From positions 1 to 6,791 of the forward strand of contig JAEWUR010000713.1 in the NCBI GenBank assembly GCA_023397045.1: DNA of 6,791 bases. The letters run 5' to 3'. Below, piece by piece: positions 1 to 5,118 of this stretch (positions are counted from its first letter, which is position 1; every line of letters starts with the position of its first letter). Made by a program: the position numbers and the translations under genes. The notes beneath the pieces are model-generated. The model did no database searches. It had not been told where the DNA came from and saw only the letters and a program-made list of their open reading frames with translations. This DNA comes from Planctomycetota bacterium (lineage in GTDB: Bacteria; Planctomycetota; Planctomycetia; Pirellulales; Thermoguttaceae).

Positions 1-1
1 G

Positions 2-334
2 AGCAGGGCCGATGGCCGAATTACCCTCGAAGTGGCCCGAAATGCCCTGGAGATGCAAGGGATCGACCCGCTCGGGCTAGACCCCCAGGACCGGAAGTAC
101 TTGGAAACCATCGCCCGAGTGTTCGGGGGCGGTCCAGCCGGCGTCGAGGCGATTGCCCATACGATGAACCTTGCGCCCGACACGCTGATCGACGAAGTCG
201 AGCCCTTTCTCTTGCGGAGCGAGCTCGTGGTTCGGACGCCGCGCGGTCGACGATTGACCCCTGCCGCCTTCGATCACCTAGGAATTGGGCCGTATATAGA
301 ACCAGGTGAAGCTGGGCAACGTAGTCTATTCTAG
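2..334 (+). CDS. ruvB: RuvB, Holliday junction branch migration helicase, C-terminal part (5' truncated by window edge)
   Basis: RuvB is the hexameric AAA+ motor that, with RuvA, drives branch migration of Holliday junctions in recombination and repair. Only the last 110 codons are visible: the frame is open from base 2 and ends in TAG at 332-334. The visible part begins with the ADGRITLEVARNALEMQGID segment at the end of the helical lid, followed by the C-terminal winged-helix DNA-binding domain. That domain shows the family signatures LDPQDRKYLETIARVFGGGP and VEPFLLRSELVVRTPRGR, then LTPAAFDHLG. The Walker motifs and arginine finger lie upstream of the window. The tail after HLG (about 16 residues, ending QRSLF) is slightly long but not unusual. 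A GTG at position 32 is internal and not the true start. No ruvA or ruvC is in the window, and no clear intrinsic terminator follows. Identity is seen directly in the sequence and is secure. Confidence 0.95.
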   Translation, partial: SRADGRITLEVARNALEMQGIDPLGLDPQDRKYLETIARVFGGGPAGVEAIAHTMNLAPDTLIDEVEPFLLRSELVVRTPRGRRLTPAAFDHLGIGPYIEPGEAGQRSLF

Positions 335-415
335 GTGGTCTTTTCCGCCATCGAAGGCTCAGCGGATGCGACTTGTTTTCTGCATGCCGCCTCTCGTCTG
401 TTTGCATCCACTAGG

Positions 416-442
416 TTGGGGGATTGATCGAATGTCTATAAT
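416..442 (+). promoter_or_regulatory. Candidate sigma70-type promoter for the STAS gene
   Basis: A perfect TATAAT lies at 437-442, with a TG at 433-434, one base off the extended -10 position. The best -35 candidate is a weak TTGGGG at 416-421 with a short 15-bp spacer. Transcription would start near 449, giving a leader of about 65 nt before the STAS start at 513. The -10 match is seen directly; promoter function is inferred and the poor -35 lowers confidence. Confidence 0.4.
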
Positions 443-451
443 TGGTACGAT

Positions 452-481
452 AACTGGCAGGGTCATCTTATCTTGCCAGTT
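452..481 (+). promoter_or_regulatory. Stem-loop in the predicted 5' leader of the STAS gene
   Basis: AACTGGCA (452-459) is perfectly complementary to TGCCAGTT (474-481). With two G-U pairs and one G-C the stem extends inward to 11 bp, leaving an 8-nt loop at 463-470. It begins about 10 bp after the TATAAT, so it would sit at the very 5' end of the STAS mRNA, roughly 20 nt before the Shine-Dalgarno. No T-tract follows, so it is a poor fit to a ruvB terminator. It could stabilise the mRNA 5' end, or the dyad could be a DNA operator. The pairing is seen; the role is inferred. Confidence 0.45.
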
Positions 482-500
482 TCTCGGCTCGCAACGTTGA

Positions 501-506
501 AGGAGG
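501..506 (+). promoter_or_regulatory. Strong Shine-Dalgarno of the STAS gene
   Basis: AGGAGG at 501-506, within the longer purine run GAAGGAGGGA, ends 6 nt before the ATG at 513. This is a near-ideal ribosome binding site and settles the start codon. It is much stronger than anything upstream of the other starts in this window. Confidence 0.8.
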
Positions 507-512
507 GACGTT

Positions 513-890
513 ATGCTCGCGATTTCGCCTTCTTGTGGTTTTGAAGTGGAACGCGGCCCCGACTGGCTGCTTGTTCGCGTGAAGAATCTCGATCAGAACG
601 AGCCCGGCGTGCCGTTGGCCGACCACCTTTGGGACATTGCCGAGCGGCATTTCACCTATCGGCTCGTCGTCGAGTTGGATGAGGTTGAGCGACTCGATGA
701 CGCGTTGATTGGTCAACTGGTCGATTTGTCGCAACGGCTTGAGCAACGCGACGGATTATTGCGAATTTGCGGGCTTTCGGCCAAAAACCGCCAAGTATTG
801 CAGTCGCGGCGATTGAACGAGCCGCTGCCGATGTACGAAGACCGGCAGGAGGCCGTCATGGGACGCCCTCATTTTCGGCGGCCGCGCTGA
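513..890 (+). CDS. STAS-domain protein (anti-sigma-factor antagonist-like)
   Basis: This is a 125-residue single-domain protein, about the usual length for SpoIIAA/RsbV-like STAS proteins. Such proteins bind anti-sigma kinases or act as partner-switch adaptors in the cytoplasm. The fold signatures are the first strand around residues 17-26 (DWLLVRVKNL), the strand plus loop LVVELDEVERLDDALIGQLVDL (51-72) that corresponds to the phosphoacceptor loop, a strand LLRICGLSA (82-90), and the closing helix with the typical MYEDRQEAV segment (107-115). In SpoIIAA the phosphorylated serine lies in a D-S-S-G-L motif. Here the corresponding stretch is L61-D-D-A-L-I-G67, so the serine position is Asp63. 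This suggests a non-phosphorylatable or constitutively phosphomimetic variant, though alignment by eye could be off by one. No cognate kinase or sigma factor gene is adjacent. The start is fixed by the AGGAGG at 501-506. The gene converges on the BON gene with only 13 bp between the stops. Family assignment is by pattern; the partner is unknown. Confidence 0.8.
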   Translation: MLAISPSCGFEVERGPDWLLVRVKNLDQNEPGVPLADHLWDIAERHFTYRLVVELDEVERLDDALIGQLVDLSQRLEQRDGLLRICGLSAKNRQVLQSRRLNEPLPMYEDRQEAVMGRPHFRRPR

Positions 891-903
891 ACGTTGTCGG
901 ACC

Positions 904-1119
904 TTATCGCCAGCAGACTTCCAGTTCGTTCGCGATCTCCGCCACCCCATCGATGTGGCGAACCGCTTCTTGAGCCATCTGTTTCTGGAAGTAGGAGTCA
1001 ACCACGCCTCGCAACGTGACGCGGCCGTCACTGGTTTCAAAACGCAAGCTGCGCCGTCCAACGTAAGGATTTCGCTCAAGGGCCGTGAGCACGCGATCAT
1101 CGAGTGGCATGTCGATCAT
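904..1119 (-). CDS. Small single-BON-domain protein
   Basis: The product is 71 residues and consists almost entirely of one BON domain, a small alpha/beta fold found in OsmY and in some channel and secretin-associated proteins and thought to bind phospholipid or other ligands. Family features visible are the first helix DDRVLTALERNPYV (7-20), a strand ending FETSDGRVTLRGVVDS (27-42) with the conserved G-x-V-x-L-x-G pattern, the second helix QKQMAQEAVRHIDGV (45-59) and the last strand AEIANELEV (60-68). There is no signal peptide, unlike OsmY, and only one BON copy, so it is probably cytoplasmic or has a soluble partner. The ATG at 1119 gives the longest frame; an in-frame ATG three codons later (1110) is also possible, and neither has a clear Shine-Dalgarno. 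It is transcribed away from the 616-bp non-coding stretch at 1120-1735. The specific role is unknown. Confidence 0.85.
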   Translation of the reverse strand: MIDMPLDDRVLTALERNPYVGRRSLRFETSDGRVTLRGVVDSYFQKQMAQEAVRHIDGVAEIANELEVCWR

Positions 1120-1355
1120 GAGTCCGTTGGTCTGTATTTCTCAGGAGGGCAAAGGCGGGGGAAATTCACGCGGGCAGGGTAGGTTCCATCCCGTTCCGAA
1201 CACTACTGACATCGGCAAAACACACAGCTTTCGTAAGGACTAACAATCAAATGGTGTGCGGATCTTGCGGGGTATGGTGCGATTTTGCGGGTTTTGCAGG
1301 TTAACCATCCGTAGGTCGATGCAGCAGTTCTTCGTGACGGGAGACGACCGGACGG

Positions 1356-1393
1356 TTTCGTAGGGCGTCTACCCTTTCGTAGCAAGGCTACCT
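1356..1393. repeat. Two tandem 19-bp units, each an imperfect palindrome
   Basis: Unit 1 (1356-1374) and unit 2 (1375-1393) both read TTTCGTAG-N5-CTACC-[C/T]. The 5-nt centres differ completely (GGCGT and CAAGG), while the arms GTAG/CTAC are kept. In unit 2 the stem grows to 5 bp, GTAGC/GCTAC around AAG. Arms conserved with divergent centres are what selection on dyad symmetry, or insertion of related small elements, would leave. No third copy is seen on either side. Confidence 0.75.
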
Positions 1394-1639
1394 TCTGGTT
1401 TGCGCGCGGCAAATCGGAAAGTCGGGAATGCGTGTTTTTCCCAGGGCGGCAGAGCCGCCAACCAATTCGAGTTACGGTTCGATTGGCTTCGATTTGCTCC
1501 ACGACCACCGCTCCGAGGCGTTGCCCGTCGCCAGAAATTTCGTCGCAAACGCGGCGATCTTTGGGGCTCGGTGAAGCAGGGTACAGAAAAGTATCGACCG
1601 CCGCGCGCAGCGCCTACCAGCGTTCTGAAAACAGGCGCG

Positions 1640-1645
1640 ATTATA
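1640..1645 (-). promoter_or_regulatory. Perfect TATAAT on the minus strand next to the 32-bp palindrome
   Basis: ATTATA on the plus strand at 1640-1645 reads TATAAT on the minus strand. A -35 at normal spacing would fall inside the palindrome (around 1663-1668, GTGTCC) and does not match TTGACA. If it is used, transcription would start near 1633 and run toward the BON gene through the hairpin-rich region, with the palindrome acting as an operator or activator site. The hexamer is seen; function is speculative. Confidence 0.25.
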
Positions 1646-1646
1646 G

Positions 1647-1678
1647 GATGGGAGCCGTGTCCGGACACGGCTCCCATC
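1647..1678. repeat. Perfect 32-bp palindrome (16-bp arms, no spacer)
   Basis: GATGGGAGCCGTGTCC at 1647-1662 is followed immediately by its exact reverse complement at 1663-1678. As RNA it would fold into a very stable GC-rich hairpin with a CCGG loop. It lies 58-89 bp after the serA stop codon. Neither strand has a T-tract after it, so it is not a standard intrinsic terminator, though such a stem could still protect serA mRNA from 3' exonucleases. Alternatives are a REP-like dispersed palindrome or a protein-binding dyad. Confidence 0.85.
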
Positions 1679-1696
1679 GATGATCACATTACCGCG

Positions 1697-1722
1697 GGCG
1701 CAATCCAAGAAGGGATTGTGCC
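1697..1722 (-). terminator. Hairpin just downstream of serA, weak terminator candidate
   Basis: CAATCC (1701-1706) pairs with GGATTG (1713-1718) around a 6-nt loop. The stem extends outward by three more base pairs (GGC/GCC) beyond one position that is an A-C mismatch in serA-sense RNA. It starts 14 nt after the serA stop (1736). No uridine run follows in the serA direction, so rho-independent termination is doubtful, and a 3'-end-protecting hairpin is as likely. Confidence 0.35.
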
Positions 1723-1735
1723 AAAGTTCGAAACA

Positions 1736-3364
1736 TTAACCGGCCAGCCAGGACGGCAGCTCGCCGGCGGCCGGCAGCTTGACCACCCAGGCCTGGTGGA
1801 TGCCGTCGGTTGCCAAGACCTCGGCCAGCGCCTCGGCCGGCGGCGCGGTATCCAACGAAAGGATGCCGATCGCATTGCCGCCGGGCTTGTCCTCCGTCCG
1901 CCCCACCGACATCTGGGCGATGTTCACGCGGTGACGGCCGAAAATGCTGCCGACTTTGCCGATCACGCCGGGCGTGTCGCTGTGTGCGAAGATGAGCAAG
2001 ACGCCGTCCAGGTAGCTTTCCAATCGGCAGTTGCCCTTCTGGACCAACCGGGGCATGTTGTTGCCGAAAAGCGTTCCGCCGGCGATCGACGTTTTCTTTT
2101 CCGTCGCAACTTCGGCGGTAATCATCGAGCTGAAATCGCCGATGTCGGCGTTGCGTTCCTCAACGACCTCGATCCCTCGCTCGCGCAACAGCACTTCGGC
2201 GTTGACGATGTTTACGCCCGACTCCATGGCGTGCTCCAACAGCCCGGCCGCAAACGCCGACGACAACAGTCGGGTGTGCTTCTTCGCCACCTCGCCTTTA
2301 TAGCTCAACCGGCACCGCGTCGGCGGGCAGTGATCCATCTGCCCGAGCAAGAGCCCCAAGCGGTAGGCCACGTTCAGGTAGCCTCGCATTTCGGCGAGCG
2401 TCTTGGGATCCAACGGGGACATGTTGACCGATTGCTTGATGGCGCCGGTGGTGAAGAAATCGATCAGCAACTCGGCCGCCTCGACCGCCACGTTCGTCTG
2501 AGCTTCTTCCGTGCTAGCGCCAAGGTGCGGCGTACACAGGACGCCGGGCATGCCAAACAGCGGGCTGTCCGTACACGGTTCCTGCGGATACACGTCCAAC
2601 GCAACGCCGGCGATCTGTCCGCTCTTCAAGCCTTCGACCAGAGCGGCCTCGTCGAAGATGCCGCCCCGGGCACAGTTGACCAGCCGGATGCCCTTCTTCA
2701 GCAGAGGCAGTTCGTTCATGCCGATCAGGCCGCGCGTCGAGTCGTTCAACGGCGTGTGGACCGTCAAATAATCGACCAGCGGGAACAGTTCTTTCGGCGA
2801 CTCGACCGTCTCGATGCCCAGTTCTTTCGCCCGAGCGGCGGGCAGGAACGGATCGTAGCCGATGATGTTCATTTCGAGTCCGCGCGCCCGGGTAGCCACG
2901 GCCTGGCCGATGCGACCGAGTCCGACGATTCCGAGGGTTTTGCCGGCCAGTTGCGTGCCCATGAATTTTTTGCGGTCCCAGCGTCCTTCGATCAGGCTTT
3001 GGTAGGCCGGGGCGACGTTGCGCGACATGCCAAGCATCAACGTAATGGTTTGTTCGGCCGTCGAGATGGTGTTTCCGCCCGGCGTGTTCATCACGACGAT
3101 GCCCCGGCGCGTGGCCGCTTTGGTGTCGATGTTGTCGACGCCGACGCCGGCGCGGGCGATGGCTCGCAGGCGGGTGTTGCCTTCGAGTACTTCGGCCGTA
3201 ATTTTCACGCCGCTTCGACAGATCGCGCCGTCGGCCCCGAGCAAGGCCGCTCGGAGATCCTCGCCTTTCAGTCCGGTGCGCACTTCCACTTCCAAATTGG
3301 CGGCCGACTCCAACAACGCAAGGCCGTCTTGGGACAATTCATCGAGAACAAGGATTTTGGGCAT
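1736..3364 (-). CDS. serA: D-3-phosphoglycerate dehydrogenase, long form with ASB and ACT domains
   Basis: SerA oxidises 3-phosphoglycerate to 3-phosphohydroxypyruvate with NAD+, the committed step of serine synthesis in the cytoplasm. The 542-residue length fits the long bacterial form. The substrate-domain start carries R50-S51-G. The Rossmann motif GLGRIG is at 148-153, followed by Asp171 (GYDP), consistent with NAD preference. Catalytic residues are Arg233 (NCARGG), Glu262 (DVYPQEP) and His280 (TPHLGAST). An intervening ASB domain spans about 320-445. An ACT domain spans about 452-530 ([34 protein letters not shown]), the usual site of serine feedback control. All key residues are intact. 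The start is 9 bp after the upstream aminotransferase stop, and AGGAAGAG at the end of that gene may serve as a distant ribosome site, so the two are almost certainly co-transcribed. Two dyads follow the stop codon. Identification is secure; serine inhibition is inferred from the domain. Confidence 0.98.
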   Translation of the reverse strand: MPKILVLDELSQDGLALLESAANLEVEVRTGLKGEDLRAALLGADGAICRSGVKITAEVLEGNTRLRAIARAGVGVDNIDTKAATRRGIVVMNTPGGNTISTAEQTITLMLGMSRNVAPAYQSLIEGRWDRKKFMGTQLAGKTLGIVGLGRIGQAVATRARGLEMNIIGYDPFLPAARAKELGIETVESPKELFPLVDYLTVHTPLNDSTRGLIGMNELPLLKKGIRLVNCARGGIFDEAALVEGLKSGQIAGVALDVYPQEPCTDSPLFGMPGVLCTPHLGASTEEAQTNVAVEAAELLIDFFTTGAIKQSVNMSPLDPKTLAEMRGYLNVAYRLGLLLGQMDHCPPTRCRLSYKGEVAKKHTRLLSSAFAAGLLEHAMESGVNIVNAEVLLRERGIEVVEERNADIGDFSSMITAEVATEKKTSIAGGTLFGNNMPRLVQKGNCRLESYLDGVLLIFAHSDTPGVIGKVGSIFGRHRVNIAQMSVGRTEDKPGGNAIGILSLDTAPPAEALAEVLATDGIHQAWVVKLPAAGELPSWLAG

Positions 3365-3373
3365 GATGGTGTT

Positions 3374-4540
3374 CTACTCTTCCTGGATGGGTCTACAAAA
3401 ACCGGCCGATTCGGCCAATATCTTTCCGGCAGCGGCGACGCCAGCCCCTAGCTTAACGTCTCGCCGAAACTCGACAAGTACCTGCTCCAACGCCGCGAGG
3501 GTCGAAAGGATATCCAGTTCGTCAACTAAGCCCATGTGGGCGATGCGGAATATCCGTCCCTTCAGCGGTCCCTGACCCCCGGCCAGCTTGATGCCAAACC
3601 GGTCGAGCAATCGCTGTAAAAACGCGCGACCGTCGATTCCGTCGGGAATGAACGCCGCGGTCATGCCGTCGGCCGGTCGCGCCGAGGTCAGTCGCAACCC
3701 CAGAGCGTCCAACCCCGCTCGCATCGCTTGGGCCAACACTCGGGTTCTTGTCCAGACTTGCTCGATGCCATCGGCACGGATCACGCGAAGGCTTTCCGCC
3801 AGCGCTTTGACCAACGAAATCGCGGGAGTATACGGAGTATCGGAATCCGCCAGCGCCTTCCGATAGGCGAGAAGATCGAAATAGAACGCCGGGCGGCGGA
3901 TCGACTCGATCTGGCGCCAGGCCGCCGGACTAACGGTCATAAACGCCAAGCCTGGCGGCGTCATCAGGGCTTTTTGGGATCCGACCACGAGAACATCGAT
4001 ACCCCAGGCGTCGGTTCGGCACTCCATCGCCCCCGCGCCGCTGATGCCGTCGACCACGAACAACGCTTGGCTGTCGGCCACCACGCGGCCGATCGCCTCG
4101 ATGTCGTGGCCCACGCCGGTGCTCGTCTCCATCAACGTCCCGAAAACCGCCACGGCGTCAGGATGTTCGCGAAGCAGTCGGGCGACCGTCTCGGCCTCGA
4201 ACGCTTCGCCCCAGGCCACGTCATAGCGGATCACCTCGATCCCGAAAACCTCGGCGATCTTCCGCCATCGTTCGGCGAACTTGCCCGACTCCAACACGAT
4301 CGCCTTGCCGCCCTGGGGAACCAGGTTCACGACGGCGGCCTCCATCGCGCCGGTGCCGGAACTGGTCAGAATCAAGACGTCGTTCTGCGTCGCAAAAACG
4401 TATTTCAAATTCGCGAAGACCTCGCCCAACAGAGCCCGAAACTCAGGCGTGCGATGGTGGGTCACCTGCCGGGCCATACTCAACAGCGCCGGCTCGGGCA
4501 CTTCCGTCGGACCGGGCGTCAGAAGACGTTGTTTTGGCAT
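3374..4540 (-). CDS. Class V PLP-dependent aminotransferase, likely acting as phosphoserine aminotransferase
   Basis: This is a 388-residue fold-type I, class V aminotransferase of the serine-glyoxylate/alanine-glyoxylate type. Visible features are the N-terminal LLTPGPTEVP (6-15), the phosphate-binding turn SSGTGAME (60-67), Asp164 in VVDGISGAGA (pairs with the pyridine nitrogen), the Schiff-base Lys190 in VVGSQKALMTPPGLAF, and the carboxylate-binding Arg332 in FRIAHMG. A 28-residue tail follows the last family helix. The closest named activities are serine-glyoxylate, serine-pyruvate or alanine-glyoxylate transaminase, and sequence alone does not pick one. The gene sits 9 bp upstream of serA, with no classical serC in the window. 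Such enzymes are known to replace SerC in some archaea and bacteria. I therefore infer that it converts phosphohydroxypyruvate to phosphoserine, possibly alongside glyoxylate amination. Family is certain; the substrate is inferred from context. The ATG at 4540 has only a weak GAG upstream. Confidence 0.93.
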   Translation of the reverse strand: MPKQRLLTPGPTEVPEPALLSMARQVTHHRTPEFRALLGEVFANLKYVFATQNDVLILTSSGTGAMEAAVVNLVPQGGKAIVLESGKFAERWRKIAEVFGIEVIRYDVAWGEAFEAETVARLLREHPDAVAVFGTLMETSTGVGHDIEAIGRVVADSQALFVVDGISGAGAMECRTDAWGIDVLVVGSQKALMTPPGLAFMTVSPAAWRQIESIRRPAFYFDLLAYRKALADSDTPYTPAISLVKALAESLRVIRADGIEQVWTRTRVLAQAMRAGLDALGLRLTSARPADGMTAAFIPDGIDGRAFLQRLLDRFGIKLAGGQGPLKGRIFRIAHMGLVDELDILSTLAALEQVLVEFRRDVKLGAGVAAAGKILAESAGFCRPIQEE

Positions 4541-4569
4541 GTCGAACTCGAAAAATTCAGAATGCGAAA

Positions 4570-4597
4570 CTTGGGGACGGTGCGGTTCGGTCCCAAG
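4570..4597 (-). other. Stem-loop in the gap between the membrane-protein and aminotransferase genes
   Basis: CTTGGGGAC (4570-4578) pairs with GTCCCAAG (4590-4597), giving an 8-bp stem with one bulged G and an 11-nt loop. In the direction of the operon it is followed by TTTCGCATTCTGAATTTTT, a broken T-rich run. It could be a weak or conditional terminator that lowers read-through into the aminotransferase and serA, or simply an mRNA-processing hairpin. Pairing is seen; function is inferred. Confidence 0.35.
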
Positions 4598-4631
4598 ACC
4601 CGATCCCCCGAAGTCCTGGTTCCCGCCCGCG

Positions 4632-4877
4632 CTACTCCGACTCGTCGGGACCTTGCAGCGAACGAATCGACTGGACCAAGATCAAGCAAATCAGGTCGAT
4701 ACCCCATAAAATACCGCAACCCAGAGCGATCCGATAGAGCACGGCGCCGCCGACCGCATCGCCCATCGCTTGCAGCAGGGCGGCCACGCCAAAAATCACG
4801 CAAATGACGATCGGCAGGAGAATTGCGGTCGCGAGGAGCGACAGAACGGCACGATGAGGTATCAGCGGTTGTTGCAT
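4632..4877 (-). CDS. Small two-helix membrane protein of unknown function
   Basis: The predicted product is 81 residues with two strongly hydrophobic segments, about 10-37 (AVLSLLATAILLPIVICVIFGVAALL) and about 44-69 (GAVLYRIALGCGILWGIDLICLILV). They are joined by a short loop carrying AMGDAVG, and the tail is polar and acidic (QGPDESE). The short N-terminus MQQPLIPHR carries basic residues, which would favour an N-in, C-in hairpin in the inner membrane. No enzyme motif is present and I cannot name a family, although it resembles small hypothetical proteins I associate with planctomycetes. A good promoter (TTGACA/CAAAAT) sits about 25 bp upstream, and the gene is the first in line before the aminotransferase and serA, with 91 bp to the next start. 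No clear Shine-Dalgarno is seen. It is probably real because of the promoter, the coherent hydrophobic pattern and position; whether it relates to serine metabolism is unknown. Confidence 0.7.
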   Translation of the reverse strand: MQQPLIPHRAVLSLLATAILLPIVICVIFGVAALLQAMGDAVGGAVLYRIALGCGILWGIDLICLILVQSIRSLQGPDESE

Positions 4878-4901
4878 AGTCAGAGTCTACCAGACTTCCC
4901 A

Positions 4902-4930
4902 ATTTTGCGGATCGTTAAGGTCACTGTCAA
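4902..4930 (-). promoter_or_regulatory. Sigma70-type promoter of the membrane protein-aminotransferase-serA operon
   Basis: Read on the minus strand, a perfect -35 TTGACA (4930-4925) is followed after exactly 17 bp by CAAAAT (4907-4902), which matches TATAAT at four of six positions. Transcription would start near 4896, giving a leader of about 20 nt. This is the best promoter match in the window and is correctly placed for the operon. Usage is inferred. Confidence 0.55.
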
Positions 4931-4948
4931 GACACCGATTTGAGACGG

Positions 4949-4979
4949 AAAACCAAACCCCCTCAAAAGGCGTGGTTTT
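4949..4979. repeat. 7-bp inverted repeat in the divergent intergenic region
   Basis: AAAACCA (4949-4955) and TGGTTTT (4973-4979) are perfect complements separated by 17 bp that include a C-run. It lies just upstream of the minus-strand -35 element, between the two divergent promoters, so it could be an operator half-site pair. With this length and an A/T-rich arm, chance occurrence is quite possible. Confidence 0.3.
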
Positions 4980-5052
4980 GGGCGACCGGTGACCGTCCAG
5001 GCATCGTTTCTAGCTCGATCCGGCGACGTTTTTCGTCCGATCGACCAAAAAT

Positions 5053-5080
5053 TTGACTTGGCCACGTATCGGAACAGAAT
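5053..5080 (+). promoter_or_regulatory. Sigma70-type promoter for the secreted hydrolase-like gene
   Basis: TTGACT (5053-5058, five of six to TTGACA) and CAGAAT (5075-5080, four of six to TATAAT) are separated by 16 bp. Transcription would begin near 5087, giving a leader of about 32 nt before the ATG at 5119. The match and placement are seen; activity is inferred. Confidence 0.45.
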
Positions 5081-5118
5081 AAAGTACGTTTGCCGAGCAT
5101 GTTTTGTAGAGACATCCG

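Larger units (their letters stand above)
1120..1735. other. 616-bp non-coding stretch rich in short dyads
   Basis: I see no convincing protein gene here on either strand: the open frames present lack recognisable domains and ribosome sites. The stretch holds TGCG words recurring every 8-12 bp (1257-1298), two tandem 19-bp units (1356-1393), and a succession of small hairpins: TTTGC/GCAAA (1399-1413), GGCGGC/GCCGCC (1445-1459), and CCAAT-T-CGA/TCGATTGG with one bulge (1462-1486). It ends with a TATAAT on the minus strand (1645-1640), a 32-bp palindrome (1647-1678) and a serA-proximal hairpin (1697-1722). It lies downstream of serA and upstream of the BON gene, both on the minus strand, so it could contain a long BON leader or an independent small RNA. 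These are inferences from structure only. Confidence 0.6.

Noticed and set aside
364..409. GGATGC/GCATCC inverted repeat after ruvB as a terminator
   Set aside because: The stem is only 6 bp with a 34-nt loop and no T-tract, so it is likely chance.
1165..1200. Sequence recalling the 5S rRNA core (GGTTCCATCCCGTTCCGAACAC)
   Set aside because: Only a short core resembles 5S rRNA, it has extra bases within it, and I could not find the flanking helices or the AAGTTAAGC segment. A covariance-model search would settle whether it is a decayed fragment.
1203..1508. A 101-codon minus-strand open frame in the intergenic stretch
   Set aside because: It crosses the tandem units and hairpins, has no ribosome site or recognisable domain, and its composition is Arg/Ser/Thr-rich.
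1400..3451. A 683-codon open frame on the plus strand opposite serA
   Set aside because: It is fully antisense to an unambiguous serA with all catalytic motifs. Its translation is rich in Arg, His, Gln and Asp with no domain, as expected from a GC-rich complement.
3728..4807. A 359-codon open frame on the plus strand opposite the aminotransferase
   Set aside because: It is antisense to a clear class V aminotransferase and has an Arg/His-rich composition typical of a shadow frame.
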